Origin: Rostrohypoxylon terebratum
Lineage: Eukaryota > Ascomycota > Sordariomycetes > Xylariales > Hypoxylaceae
NCBI GenBank assembly: GCA_022497145.1
Contig: MU385898.1
Coordinates: 1 to 64,000 of the forward strand
DNA: 64,000 bases
Direction of reading: 5' to 3'
Below are positions 11,340-23,627 of this stretch, piece after piece. Below the pieces are notes generated by a model. That model saw only the letters and a list, made by a program, of their open reading frames with translations. It was not told the origin of the DNA and searched no databases. Made by a program: the position numbers and the translations under genes. Each line of letters begins with the position of its first letter. The stretch's first letter is position 1.

Positions 11340-14300
11340 CGTTACCGCTTAGAAGAGCCGATCTGAGTAAGAATCTTGGCCTACATGCCCACCAATTAGC
11401 TTAGTCGAAGGGGAACACAGGCTTGTCAGACAGTTTCTACCTCTATATTTCAACAAGGGTCTCCGTATTAGTGGTCAAGGTGGGCTCGGGTTGATGCTCC
11501 CCCCTATTTATGTTCGTATAGTTAGATTTTTTTGATATCTTGGTTCGAATTACTCCACCACGAAACCCGAGTGACATCAATTAGGGAAAACGGGAAATAC
11601 TTATACTTTTTTTCCACGTCTTGGGTTTCCCTCTGGACATCCCAACCCGGCATCCGTTCTCGACTTGCGTTTGGCCGCAACCTTTCACTACATATTCGTC
11701 AACATTATGCCCAGAGTTATCACAAACAACCGCCAAAGATTGGTCATTGACAACTCAGCCTGTCTGCTAATTTGGGTTGCATGTCCATTTCGCTACCAGT
11801 CCGTCCAACATGTTTCCTAGAATGCTAGACGGATGCCACGTTGACTCTAGTTACTTCCCATTTCCACCGGCTCAACTTCCCCACTCTGGATACAGCCTAC
11901 GAGTACCCTGACTGATGAGTAGTTTACCAGCTACTTGATTCGAGAATGATAGATGGCGGCCCCTCTTTCTCTATGCTGTTCTCTATTGGGTCGATTTTCC
12001 AACGTCTCTGAGCGGTCCGCAGTTGTTATCCTTGGTACATTAAGCCATCAGCCTCGAATTTGACACCCTGTTACTACACCCCGTTGCACGCAGAGTTTGA
12101 TCCTTTCCCGTCTGCAACCAGGATGTGGCCCATCCCCACTGACTGCCTATGCAAGCCATCTGGCTAGCCGCGGGTAGGTCTCTCACTCCCCCCTGTCTCG
12201 TGAGGCAACTTGCCTCTTAGGACGAGCATGTATTCTTAATCACTGGAACAGGGGACTGTGTTTCGTCCCTTGCCACGTCTCGGGTGATTACCTTAAACAG
12301 ATGCCCAATCACTCGCCGCAAAACTCCGAGACTATATCCTGCATCTATAGCAGCCAACGATGATTTCTTTGTTTAGGCTTAGACAAGTCCCCATATTGCG
12401 TGGTTTATCGACTAGCAGTTTTTGATTGCTTTGCCACTCCCTTTTGTTGCCGCTTCTCGCCTGATTTTGTTTGATTGGGTTTCCATAGACTACGTTTTTC
12501 GAACTGTCCAGCTCATCATCAAGCCACATCGGGAAAGAAGATATCGTCCTGACGCACTCTGGGCAGCACTTGCAGCCAACATCCACTATAGGTTGTTCAA
12601 GCTTCTCTTCCTAACCATCCGATATACCCGTCACATCAGTTACGGGAATTTCTAATCCTTTCCAGGAAAAGACAACACATCGTTTGTACAGGGGGGTTGG
12701 GTTACTATGACGACTTTGTCGACAGTAACAACTTTTTTTTTGGGTCGAAGGGGCTAGGCTACCTTCCTGCGGCCGCTTAGCCAAGACTGAGATGCCTACA
12801 TACACCTATATGACCTATATGTAAGCCCCCCAAGGAGCAATTCTGTATCCCACGATATCACGACGCCATTTAATTCACGTGAAACTATACCAAGTCACAT
12901 ATAGACAACTTCCCACTCCGGTTATTACGCGAGTCTGGTAAACTCAAGATCTTCAACGGGGGGTTAGTTAGACCAGCGACGTGGCAATGCACTTTTGGCC
13001 TAGGCCCACCTGCACGATTTCGCCCCCGGCTTGTGCAAGATGCGTGCCTAGGAACTCTGGGGGATCGAAAACAGCCCTAACCTTTCCCAATTCATCACCT
13101 TGAAGGGAGTGGCTACGATCATGGCCGCATCTAGTCCTCGGTACCGGTTCATGCCGCTATCCAAGCATGGCTAAAGTACAAACCACTTCTATGGGGCTCA
13201 TCGAACATCTGCAATTCCTAGAACATGGTAAGTGTAACGTGAATTCCTCGTAACAAAATCCATGCCTCTAGAGAACCAATTCAGGTTTTTCAACTATGCT
13301 CTGACGTTGTCTTAAGAAAGCTAATGAAATACCTATAACACGGTATTTGTCATGCTATTAATAGCAACGGGATATATACGAGAACAACAATTGATAAAAA
13401 TCCGTGGTCAAATAGTTAACCTAATTCTTATCTACCTATATAACCAACCTTACATTATATGACACGGTAACGACCCGATGATCATAGTGATGGCATATTT
13501 AACCCATAGCATGACTCCACACATGCAGGATGTTTGCTTCGTTCATCACCGACAAGGTATGGCCACAGCTTGAATTATAGCACTATTTGCTAATTTTCGT
13601 ATATCATAAGACATGAGGTGATATTGGAACAATAGCGTTGTGTGTTGTCTTAACTAAAGTCTACCAGTGTCATAACAAGGTAAAAATTGTCTCTCGGCGG
13701 TAAGGGATGGCTGAAATCGTAAGCAGGCTTCGGTATAAAGTTCAAGCGATGTTTATGTCTACTAAACATTATTGTTTGCGTCTATTACCATGCTACATAG
13801 AATACGCGGACCCCTGGGTCAACAAGGCCAGACAATGCGGCCAGGTATTGTCATGAGAAATCCTTTCCCAGGATATAATAGGCGCTTGGCCTAATTTTCC
13901 ACGGCCCGTTCCGTTCACGCCGATTTAGAGAGAGTTGTTGATCTAACTATCAGATAGACCTCGGTTGTTGCTTGACATATGCAGCTTTGGCATATAACAT
14001 TACCTCTACAGGAGGAGAGATTTGACGTTGAATTTGGTTTCAAGCGGCCAATCACGAGGCTCCTAGCCATTCAACGGCATGGAAAAATTCCACCAAGAAT
14101 GATAATTCCGGCCACACTATGTCCAAATCATGTGCAAGAAATTATATGCGCATTCCCATAGTCAAAAGTAAGCAAATGGCCTCCTTACTCCTCTAGCCCA
14201 ATGATACTCCGTAGTCTCCGAGACACTATCCCATCCATCGCTACCCACCTTCGTTTCTTATAGAGGTGGGACACCCATGGGGGGCGTGGGGAGCACAAGG

Positions 14301-15930
14301 TCCCCCCTCCCCCCTAGATGCAGTAGCATGCATCTGAGCCCACCCACAAGAGCGTTGGACTCCAGGGAGAGAAGATCAGCCATGTGTTCCTGTTTTGTTA
14401 ACAGCCTCTTGAAGCCCTGCATCGCCAGCTCATTGGTTGGGGGCTAGAGCCAAAGAAGTCGCCGCAGCGGGATGTGTCTTAGTTCTATCCGGAGGATACG
14501 TACAGAATAGTTCTTTAAGACATTCTCTAAGACCCAAGGGAGCCAGAAAGGGTATGTGACGCTTGTCTGGGCACTAGCATCTGATTCGCCGTCGAAAACT
14601 TCCTCTTCGGCTCTGTGTAACTTACCCGGCTTCTCGTCTCTACAAGAGAGCTGGGATTCGTTGAACCCTTTGAGCGGACCATAGCGACTCCTGCGAATGT
14701 AAGCCCTCTCCAGGCTCACCGTCTATTCGAAGTCCCGAACGAGGCTTCAACGACCCCTTCTCAGTGGTTAGTACATTCCCCTCGTTACCCACGGTTGGAC
14801 AAAACTATGAGTTGTCCCCCTTAACGCCATCGAATTCAAGGTCAAACAAGGGTGAATGATTGGAACGGCTCCTTTGCCGACTCTGCCTGGAGAATGGGTT
14901 CACAGATAGATACTCCACAGCGGATGTGCTCGCATCGCATAGATGCAGGGTGATCTAGTTTTTTTACCATACATCTGCATTGCAGGGTTACAACTGAGTA
15001 TTCGAGTAAGTATTTCGCGGGCTCGCCAGAATCTAGTCGTATAATCACGAGTACCAATGTATCCTCACCTCTAGATGAGGAGAGAGGGAGCGAGACACGC
15101 TTGGGTACGTTGGCCACACCCGTAGCGAAGTTTCGGAGCCCAATTGACCGGTCGTACAAAAGCACCAATTCCTGTCATTGGGCATTGATACTAAACCGAA
15201 AAGAGAGGCCGAGGGGGTCGGAGTGATCGCGACCACGTTAACGGCCAGTTAAGGCGACCGCATTCGGCCCTCCAGGCCGCGCCGAGCTCCACCGTTCGTC
15301 GCCGGTGTTGGCAAGGGGCTGTACCCCTCGGAGGATTTGGGGGCTGGAAACACGTCATTTAATGTTTAGAAATATTCTCTTACTTACAGCACCACGTTCT
15401 GATATGTCAGGTACATGCAACGCGTCGGACAGGATTCCGGGAATTGTGACAAGTAACAGAAACTTGTAACAATTCTCCGGGACAAGAAGTGATAGAATGA
15501 ATTTTCTTCTAGAAACCAAGATAGGATGAAGTGGTTGTCTGCGATTTCGAGGCTAGTGGTTGCGTGAAGCAGGTGATTGACTGACAGCGGCCCATCAGAC
15601 CTCACGTTCGACTTACACACGCGACTTAACCAATTAGGCCAACTGAATGTTCTACTTGGGCTAGTTTGAACTTACTAGGTTGTCTGTATGGGATAATAAT
15701 ACTTCCATTAAGACTGAGGGTCCATTCTATAACACAACTCGGTCCACCTTTTTTCACTTTTCGGGTTGCCGCTACTGTACCCAAGTATGGAGATAAAAAG
15801 GCTAGATTTGACAACACACGAACAACATTACTATACCAAAGAGCGATCATGATATATTACCCTTGTTCTTTTTTCCTTTTCATCCCAATATGCGTCGTGT
15901 CGAAGCTAAGAAGGTTTAGCGAAAGTGTTG

Positions 15931-15952
15931 GACCCTAGACCCTAGACCCTAC
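15931..15952. repeat. Short CCCTAGA tandem repeat
   Basis: Three copies of a CCCTAGA-type heptamer (GACCCTAGACCCTAGACCCT), resembling but not equal to the fungal telomere repeat CCCTAA. It is too short to call an interstitial telomere. Confidence 0.6.
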
Positions 15953-16699
15953 ACACAAAAACAACATGAACGATATGAATACCGCCTATGGACGTTAGGA
16001 ACGGCGGCGTAAAAAGTGTTTGGGATAATACATCCACGGATGGATGTGGGGTAGCTGCTCTGATGCATGCGTGAATCAATACGAATACCCCCTGAAGACA
16101 CCCTGCTCACCCCCCTGAGTAACCCCTCTACTCCCCTCTACTAGGCTGCTAGGTAAGCATCCCCTTACTATAAACCCCTTACTATAGTTGACGTATGGAT
16201 ATGTACTATGTATATGCAACTGCTTGCATCTACTATACGCGTGATCCATACATGACATCCCGCGCGTTCTTATGTCCTGGAGAGCCACCTCCGTAGATCT
16301 CCCGCCGCCTGCCTCGGCACGTTTACCTACATGCTGCCACTGCTACATACTACGTATTAGTACATTTAACCCGGACTTTAAAATATTGCCTAGCGAGATG
16401 GACGTTATTCTTACTTAAGATAGAGCACTTATTACCTAGTATCTGCTTGGTCCGTACGTGGTTCCTACGAGGGAGGTAATTGGTAAATCTTGGATTATCT
16501 TGGATCATCTTGGTCGTGGTCCCGCTCCCGTGCTGTACGAAATACAGCATGCGATCTTGATCTGGCATTGCAACGAGGAGGTCGGCAAGTAAATACCGGG
16601 CTACGTCAACTTCAGAGTCCCACCTAAGGTGGTACGGTATCTTCATATTGGGATCCCATTGGAATCCCAATAGGCGGAGGAGAGTATATCGGATATGAT

Positions 16700-16752
16700 A
16701 GTAGCAGGTAGTAGTAGTACAGTAGGAGCAGGAGTAGAAGTAGAAGTAGAGG
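16700..16752. repeat. AGT/AGA-type microsatellite
   Basis: Imperfect trinucleotide tract of GTA, AGT and GGA units (for example GTAGTAGTAC and GTAGAAGTAGAAGTAGAG) in non-coding DNA. Confidence 0.7.
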
Positions 16753-17540
16753 TATCCTAGGGAACTATTGGATTGTTTACCACCTGCTATTCTATTTCAT
16801 GCACTATTGTTTCCTGACTTTTCCACCGGGCCAATACCATACTTGGACCACTTGGACCAGTAGCAACGTTTGTTTTCGTCAGCCATTTCTCTATCTCTAA
16901 CTTCTTACACTTTGCAATTTACACATTACTACATTGCACAAACAATCCTAAAAGCGGCTATGAAAAATAATCGGAATCCCGCAGATGTCAACTTTTATAT
17001 CAGATGTCGGGCCGCATCCAACCTCGATGTTACTAGGTACAATACGTTTTTTATTGGCGACGGATAGCGGTTAGTTAGAGGGAAAGTAGGACCACTAGTC
17101 CTCCGTGACTTGTTCCAGATTTGGCAATCCGGACACAGCTAAGGCCAACTGCCTGTCAAGGTGAAGGTACAATGGATACTGGGTAGGTATGTACTTCTTT
17201 CCCCGTGTTAGTCCGTGCGTTTGGCCTAGCGTAGTTTATTTCAGTTAGCTAAGCTAACCTTGGAAATAAGGGGAGCCGTTTTTATGGCTATGCCGCCCAG
17301 CGGTCCAGGTGCTATTGGAATCTGCGATTGGAGCCAATCATGAATATACTTCGTACGACTTGCAGTGAGGTAGGTACATCTACGTACGCATTCGTCAACG
17401 AAGGGAAGGTACCGCCATGCCTATCAGTGTGGCTCTGACGAAACGCCGAAACAAGATTCGCAAGAAGTAACCTTAATCAACTAAGCCAACTACACTAGTA
17501 CTTACCTAGTAACTAACCAACTAACTAGTACCTAATAGTA

Positions 17541-17566
17541 GCCAGCCAGCCAGCCAACCAACCAAT
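17541..17566. repeat. GCCA/ACCA tetranucleotide microsatellite
   Basis: About six tandem tetranucleotides, GCCAGCCAGCCAGCCA followed by ACCAACCA, next to CTAACTAGTA-type repeats starting near 17460. Confidence 0.7.
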
Positions 17567-17791
17567 CGACTTTCAACTGTCCCTCTTCAACTTCTTCAAC
17601 TTCAATGTTCCCTCCTAAACAATAGACACTAAAACACCTCCAGCTAAAATCCTGAACGTATCATTAAGGTTATGATTGGCAACAATTGAAACATTAAACT
17701 TCAATCGTTAAAAAAATCGTCATCTGTCAAGTCTATCTACCAGACTTCACGCACTCATCTAATAATCTACACGTGCTACGTGCGACGTGCA

Positions 17792-18211
17792 CTATTGTCT
17801 GATCTCATGCGCGTCAGGGACCCCTTCCATGAGCCCCTCTAGCAACCCCGTGGCCTGGCCTCTCTGATCGCTCACTTCGACCACCCTTAGGCCACTCTTA
17901 AAGTGGTTGCCTTGCACAACCTCGACCGCTTGAACGGCCTGAAAACAACACATAACGTACATTGATACACATACCTTCGCATATATACCTCCGTACTTAT
18001 TATGACATCCATATGTATACCTAACAGATATCCCTAAATTGTACCAACTCTGTATTATTAACATTATTAACCGCCTGTACATCGTATACCATACACCGTA
18101 CACCATCTCATCAACACGAACAAATATTTGCCTGTGCGCCAATCCATCCCCTCTTCGCGCGTCTAGGTACCATTCCCCTCCTTCATCAGGAACGCCGTAC
18201 ATAAGCGTCAC
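17792..18211 (-). CDS. Possible hypothetical protein, doubtful
   Basis: A 139-codon open frame. Both ends look protein-like: a charged start MTLMYGVPDEGGEWYLD and an end LLEGLMEGVPDAHEIRQ. The middle (about 17940-18080) is rich in Tyr, Val and Met from AT-rich DNA. A GTATGTGTAT donor near 17973 and a TTTTCAG acceptor near 17941 could remove part of the middle. No domain is recognised. It may be a small two-exon gene or chance. Confidence 0.2.
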   Translation of the reverse strand: MTLMYGVPDEGGEWYLDARRGDGLAHRQIFVRVDEMVYGVWYTMYRRLIMLIIQSWYNLGISVRYTYGCHNKYGGIYAKVCVSMYVMCCFQAVQAVEVVQGNHFKSGLRVVEVSDQRGQATGLLEGLMEGVPDAHEIRQ

Positions 18212-18661
18212 TTAGCTCACTAGCTGGGAATAGCTTCCCCAGCTGCCGCTTGCCTCATTCAACATAACGACGTTGATTCATTAACAGCTGCTTGATATAG
18301 ACCTACTAAGACATATTTAGGCACACCTCGAGACATGCATTCTTCCGGTGCAAGTAACTAACCGCACATCACAAACCACACTACTTCTCATCCTGGCGTT
18401 CTGGCCTTGACAGCCACTCGGGGAACGCGGAACCTCATCGACTGGCACTCACCATCACTCCTCGCTGTCATCGGGCGGCATATATTCACGCAAAAGTCTC
18501 ACCGAGAACTTACCTCCCACAGTATTGCACTTTGGATTCGTACTCCGCCCGTGTTGGGGACACGCCTAACGAAGGAGGACCATCCCTACTGCCACTTCAT
18601 CGTAATTACTACCTGGCCCGTAGCCCCGCGCATACCGCTGTGGCTAGGCTAGGCTGCAAAC
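18212..18661. other. Upstream region of the F-box gene
   Basis: Non-coding 450 bases before the F-box gene start. They probably contain its promoter and leader. No specific element is recognised. Confidence 0.5.
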
Positions 18662-20016
18662 ATGTCGGCGCATTCGGCCCTTGAAGAGCCCGGCTCGCAA
18701 AATTGCCCCGTTACGAGCCCTCAAGAGCTGACCTTGGTTACGTCGCGTAGCGCGCTGTTGCCGCAGGCGTCGTCTTCTCTACCTTCCTCATCGCCGGCTG
18801 CCGAGCGTGGCGATGCTACCCTGCGGGAGCCGGTCTCGAGAACGGCCGCCAATGTTGATGCCCAACCAACCGCCCTAGTTGCGGATAGTTTGGATTCCGA
18901 GCACCTGGAATCTCGCTCTGGGGTTCTCGATGACCGGATGCGGCCAGCCGCGAGTCAATCTGTGGATGTTTCACGCCCGTCACCAGGTACGGCAGCCTCG
19001 CCGGGGGTGTCTCAATTCGCGCTTGATGCGTCATCCAACCAAGAATCGCAAAATGAGGAAATGGTGGATGTCATGGTGACGAGGCCGTCGTCCTTGTTGC
19101 GCTGGGGGTGGGACTCGCTCAGTCTAGACGGCCTGCCGAATGAGGTCTTGATGCATATACTTACCTTCCTAGACGTGGGCGATCTGCTAGCTACTTCAAG
19201 GGTATGTTGTCCTTTTGCTTATACCAAATCGATGATGGGAAAATCGAGTTCGGCTCATTTTGCCGTCTTGTTACGGCTGAGCTTTCAATCGGGTTGCACG
19301 GAGAGTTCTATGGTTTCACTCACATGTAACCTGATTATGAGCCATTATTCTCATACTCGTATTTTTCTCGAGAAGACGCGTTTCGTTGAAACGTAACTGC
19401 GTGGAACTCGGTCCAATACGCCCCCCTTTATCAGTCTTTGGATCCCCACATCGCCAATCCTCTCAGATAATACAACGTCTCCTTGATTATACTACGCTGA
19501 CCATGACAGTAGATCAACCACCACTTTAGGACTCTGTGCCTACACCCTATCTTGCACACCCTGCGTCTCCGGCGCGCCCGCGTATCTCTCCCACCCCTTC
19601 TTACCTCTCCTTCGCGGCCTACCCTCGCAGAGCTGATCGCACGTCATATCTTCTTGACGCACACGACGCAGATCTCGCGGCGTCTCGCTCGAAATCTAGT
19701 TGCGATCCGGCTCTCTCGGCGCCTCCCCCTGCGGCCATCTGCCGAGTCGCTCGTCCAGCGTGGAGTGCTTCCGCCCGAGATCGTCGAGGGAAACCTTGCC
19801 CCCGGCCTCGTCGCTAAAAAGCGCGCCGTCGAAAAGGAAAGGCTCAAGGACGGGCTTCGGCGCTGGGTTGGTGCCGTCTGGCGTGGAGAGGTCAGGGAAA
19901 GGAGCGAAGGCGTTAAAAAGTGGGAGGAGCGTGCCGGGGTTGGGAGGGTTTGGAGGTTGAGGAGATTTTGGGAACGCGTGGGGAGGGATAGTGATGATGC
20001 AGCGGGTGTGATGTGA
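18662..20016 (+). CDS. F-box domain protein
   Basis: Likely substrate receptor of an SCF ubiquitin ligase. Two exons, 18662-19201 and about 19513-20016, give about 347 residues. The first ~140 residues are a Ser/Ala/Pro-rich disordered tail. The F-box follows at about 153-180 (LPNEVLMHILTFLDVGDLL) and ends exactly at the intron. Exon 2 continues with HTLRLRRARVSLPPLL, an Arg/Leu-rich helical region, then a charged C-terminus with many Trp and Arg. The intron (311 nt; donor GTATGT, acceptor GACAGTAG) is long for this window and could contain an extra exon; TTTAG at 19529 is an alternative acceptor but not in the right phase. The antisense strand of exon 2 is also open but has the amino-acid bias of a shadow. 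The substrate is unknown. Confidence 0.72.
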
Positions 20017-20683
20017 CGGACCTGATTCGTTTGAAGAGGACGACGCCACCTGCTCATCACCACTCATTACGGTGGTCCGATGTTCATCTCTGCTTTGCGG
20101 GGTATCTAAAGATTGGATGCATGGATGATAAACGATTGATGATGGTTGGGAAGAATTTGTTTATGAGAACCTTTATTCACATATGAAGACCCGAAGTCTG
20201 CTAAGTACACAGAAGGGTAACGCATTTATAAGGGCGGTTGATTTCAAATGATTTTACCTCGCAATTTGGCGTTGGGGGAATACCTTTTCGATCTTCACTC
20301 TCTATCTTCGAGGACCCTACTACCCCTATAGTACACTGTGTATAGCAACGTCAGAAGCAATTGAGTATGCCATTTTCATATGCGTAGACGAATATGTACT
20401 TGAACAGAAGCCCTTGCAGACCCACTCTGCTTCCTTTCCCCTATATGATTTATTAGTAAGACTCGGAATCAGAAGAACGCCGTCGTGGCCCTATGCAAAA
20501 TAATCCCCTTTTTTTCGTGGTGTAGTCCTCTCCAATGCTATGTACCTAGTAGGTAGTATGTATGTTCTCTACCCGGTAGGTAGACCCTCGCTTCGTGGTC
20601 GCGCACTCTATCAATTGGTCATATCGGACCCCTCGTCGTCTCATCTCATTCGACCTCATCTCACCTTCTCACCCCACCCGATC
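20017..20683. other. Intergenic, convergent 3' flanks
   Basis: Lies between the stops of the F-box gene and the ZNF830-like gene. It contains CTAGTAGGTAGTATGTA near 20548-20563 and a TCCTCGTCC repeat that continues into the acidic tail of the next gene. No gene is seen. Confidence 0.6.
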
Positions 20684-21898
20684 TCACCGAAACCCAAAAT
20701 TATCCCAATCATCCTCGTCCTCATCATCGTCTTCCTCTTCCTCTTCCTCCTCAGTTGCCCCAGCCCTCTCATTCTCCTTCCCACCACTAGCACCACCACC
20801 ACTGATAGCAGGACTCTTAGTCATACTAACATCGGAGTCATCCCCAGCCCCAGCCCCCGCGGCAGCGCGCACGTTCGCCACGCTGCCCTTCCGCAGCTGC
20901 TCGCGCCGCTCCTTCAGCCGCCGCACGCGGGACTCCAATTCCTCCATCTCCGCGAACTCGGCCTCCAGCGCGAGCGTCGCGTCCTCCCGCTCGTCGGCGA
21001 TCTGCGCGTTCAGCAGGTGCGTCCGTCGCTCGTGTTCCTCCTCCGCCGATTTGGCGGCGAGCTGGGCCGCGCTGAGGGCGGGCGCCGATATGACGGTGCT
21101 GGAGTCGTAGGGGTTCGGGTTCGCGGATGCGGATTCGGACTCGGCGGTGGCGATCTCGGCTTCGAAGGCCGCCCATTCCGCCTCGTCGACGGCGTTGGCA
21201 GGTGCTTGGGCAGTCGAATTATTATTATTATCACTAGTCGTAGAAATAGCAGCGGTAGTAGACGGTCCGGCAAGCGCTTGTGTGGAAATAGGCAAATTTC
21301 CCATATTCATAGCGGCCGTCGTGGGCGTGGATGTGGGCGTCGATATGGACATGGGCGTGCCCATCTGGGCCTCGGACCCGATGAGCGGTGAGCGGCCGAC
21401 GGGCAGCCCCTTAGGCGTGGACGTGGCCGAGTTGGAGCCTGCGGCGGGCGTGGCGGGCCGCGACGGTATCGCGATCTCGACGCCCTGCACCGGCGTGTTC
21501 GATGCGCGTCGCCCGTGCACCACCGGCGGCGTCTGCCCGCTCGCGCTCGGCCTGCTGCGCTTCTTGCGCGCCGCGTCCTCCGAGGCAGAGTCCGACGCCG
21601 ACGACTGCCCTTCGTCTACCTCGTCCAGCTTGCGCTTTCCTCCCCCAGTCCCGCTTTCCTTGTTGCTGCTTTGTTCCGTCGTAGATGTAGGTATGGGCTG
21701 TGCTTGGGCGGTCGTCTGCAGCTGGGCTCGTTTCCGGTGGCTGGGGCCTCGGATGTGGTTTTCCCATAGCGACTCGGCTTTCACGGGCTCGTGGCATAGC
21801 TTGCAGAGAAGCTTGCCGGCGTCGGAGTACGCGGCGTGCGGGTGCTTGATACGGTGCTCGGCGCGGTGGGCGCGGAGGAGGGCGCGGGCGTCTGCCAT
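20684..21898 (-). CDS. ZNF830/CCDC16-like C2H2 zinc-finger protein
   Basis: Single exon, 404 residues. The N-terminus has one C2H2 finger, LCKLCHEPVKAESLWENHI.. (Cys32, Cys35, His48, His54), of the U1-like/matrin type found in RNA-processing proteins. A long Ser/Thr/Pro-rich disordered middle (60-235) follows, then a predicted coiled coil from about 240 to 340 (EEEHERRTHLL, EFAEMEELESRVRRLKER). The protein ends in an acidic run and DDWDNFGFR. Finger, coiled coil and acidic W-D-x-F-G-F tail in this order match ZNF830 (CCDC16), a spliceosome-associated protein. A role in pre-mRNA splicing is inferred from that family. The gene diverges from Med7. The plus strand is open over much of this gene because of its GC-rich, biased codons; those frames are shadows. 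Confidence 0.8.
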   Translation of the reverse strand: MADARALLRAHRAEHRIKHPHAAYSDAGKLLCKLCHEPVKAESLWENHIRGPSHRKRAQLQTTAQAQPIPTSTTEQSSNKESGTGGGKRKLDEVDEGQSSASDSASEDAARKKRSRPSASGQTPPVVHGRRASNTPVQGVEIAIPSRPATPAAGSNSATSTPKGLPVGRSPLIGSEAQMGTPMSISTPTSTPTTAAMNMGNLPISTQALAGPSTTAAISTTSDNNNNSTAQAPANAVDEAEWAAFEAEIATAESESASANPNPYDSSTVISAPALSAAQLAAKSAEEEHERRTHLLNAQIADEREDATLALEAEFAEMEELESRVRRLKERREQLRKGSVANVRAAAGAGAGDDSDVSMTKSPAISGGGASGGKENERAGATEEEEEEEDDDEDEDDWDNFGFR

Positions 21899-22510
21899 TG
21901 CGGACGTGACGATAGCGGTGGTGGTGTTTTGGGGTGCTCGTACGATGCCGCGTTTCTGCTTCTTTTACGAATTGCGTAGAAAGTCGGTGAGGTATCTACT
22001 GACGTAGATATGTAGTTGATGTGTTTGGGTAGAGGACGTGTATTATAGTTTCGATTGTTATTATCTAACTTTTCGAAACCGTCCCTTTTAGTTTAGGGTC
22101 CAGCTGCTAGCTGTCATGGTGACGATCCGTCCGTGGCTCGTGGCTGCTTTTTTCTAGGATCTTTTTCGGACAGTTAGCGAAGCGACGACGGTCTGACCTC
22201 ACTGAGATGCGGGTCAGCCTGTCGGGACTTCAGCCACAGCTTTAGCTTCTGGTTAGCTTCTTCCAGGGTTGCCCCGCACTCAAAGCCTTCCCCAATTGGA
22301 GCTTAGAGCTGCTATTGCGGAGTAACCCGAGCGCTAGTACAGGGTACCTGAATTGACGTACTAGGCCTATCGATAAATCTACAGAGTCACTCTAAATTGA
22401 ACCCGCGCTCTTCTTTTCAATTTACTTACATTTAGTCTCGATTGGACTACACGGCAATAAACATCACCATCCAGGAATCATTTTCATTGCATCACTAGCA
22501 GTGCGACGCA
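21899..22510. promoter_or_regulatory. Divergent promoter region, ZNF830-like / Med7
   Basis: The 612 bases between two divergent housekeeping genes must hold both promoters and leaders. There is no obvious TATA box, and I see no specific regulator site. Confidence 0.5.
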
Positions 22511-23291
22511 ATGGAGGAGGAACAACAACAGATCTCTTCCACCTGGCCTCCCCCGCCCCCCTTCTGGCGCGACTTCACGCCCGAGAATATCGCGCAAATC
22601 GACGAGCTACGAAAGGACCAGGCAGAAAGAGAAGGTATTGAGGACACTTCCAAGGTTCGCCTCGAGGGTCTGCCCCGCGGGCTGCGCAACCTACAACCGC
22701 CTCGGGAGCCTGCAGATGGAGTATGGAGATGTTTTGGCGCTACGTACCGGTTGAACGAGGAGCTCCCCCGATTAGAAGAGTCAAACATTCGACGACTATT
22801 CCCAAATCCCGAGGAGAGAGATCAGGATGGCAAGCACTTCGACCGCGCGCTCATTCTCAAAAGATTAGCCAAGTCGCTGTTGTTGAATTTCCTAGAGCTT
22901 GTGGGGTTATTGTCCATGAATCCTGAAGCTGTATGCCATTCCATCCGATGTAGGAACGGATATATCATGCATTTTCTAATATATGTGACAGGCTGAACAA
23001 AAGACCACCGACATTCGAGATCTATTCATGAACTTTCACCATCTCATCAACGAATATCGACCCCACCAAGCTCGCGAGTCACTAATTTCGATGATGCAAG
23101 CGCAACTAGACCGCACACGCGCCGAGACGGATGCGATCCGAGATGCAAAGGATAAGGCTGACAGGGTTATGGAAGGACTAGGCAGCCTCAAGATACAGGA
23201 TGAGCTTGTCAGCACATTGGGGACCCCGCCCAAGAAGGATGTCTGGGCTTATGAACGAGAAACTTGGGCAACGGCTCTTGGGGATTCTTAG
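22511..23291 (+). CDS. MED7: Mediator complex subunit 7
   Basis: Subunit of the Mediator middle module, linking transcription factors to RNA polymerase II in the nucleus. Exons 22511-22930 and 22992-23291 (61-nt intron, GTATGC..ACAG) encode about 239 residues, the normal size. The N-terminus WPPPPPFWRDFT, then the conserved LNEELPRLEE and LNFLELVGLLSMNPE segments, followed after the intron by DIRDLFMNFHHLINEYRPHQARESL, are hallmarks of Med7. The second half is the helical region that pairs with Med21 (RTRAETDAIRDAKDKADRV). No defect is seen. Confidence 0.93.
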
Positions 23292-23627
23292 GAGAGAGAG
23301 CCGTTTATCGTTTCTCGGGGTAGCTGGCAGTACGGTGTTACTATGTTATTCATGGAGTACTTGAATTCACAGGGGCGTTTTCTAGACGGAGTTGAGATGT
23401 TCGATGTCGATACCCTTTGCTTTTAATGGTCTCGATTGGGTATTTGGGATGTATGTCCACTACCTCCACACAGCATATTTTTGGTTGGGCTACCTAGGTC
23501 AATATCCGTAGGTAGTAGGTAATCGGAATACATTGTTAGGCCATGATGAAATATCCTTCGTAAATACAGATCCGCTTCATTAATTCGTTTATTTCATATG
23601 CCACCGTCGTAAATATCCATCTCTGTC
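23292..23627. other. Intergenic, convergent 3' flanks
   Basis: 336 bases between Med7 and the small Cys-rich gene. It contains a CTACCTAGGTC..GTAGGTAGTAGGTA tract at about 23489-23522. Otherwise nothing is seen. Confidence 0.6.

Larger units (their letters stand above)
11340..17791. other. Gene-poor stretch with degraded-looking sequence
   Basis: About 6.5 kb with no gene I can support. AT-rich segments (13200-14000) alternate with more GC-rich ones (14200-15350). In the latter, several minus-strand fragments (about 14444-14719 and 14842-15236) look weakly protein-like but are broken by stops and frame changes and match no family I know. Simple repeats occur at 16700-16752 and 17541-17566, and a CCCTAGA triplet at 15931-15952. 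Old transposon or gene remnants eroded by mutation are the simplest explanation (inference). Confidence 0.5.

Noticed and set aside
14842..15236. Minus-strand frames with some protein-like character
   Set aside because: No start-to-stop model longer than about 110 codons, no splice sites that join them convincingly, and no recognised family; kept only as possible relics.
19644..20067. Minus-strand open frames opposite F-box exon 2
   Set aside because: Pro/Ser-biased composition typical of an antisense shadow. The plus frame continues the F-box protein in phase.
20540..22007. Long plus-strand open frames opposite the ZNF830-like gene
   Set aside because: They are GC-rich shadows with Ser/Arg-biased or hydrophobic runs and no domain. 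The minus frame has a C2H2 finger, coiled coil and conserved tail.
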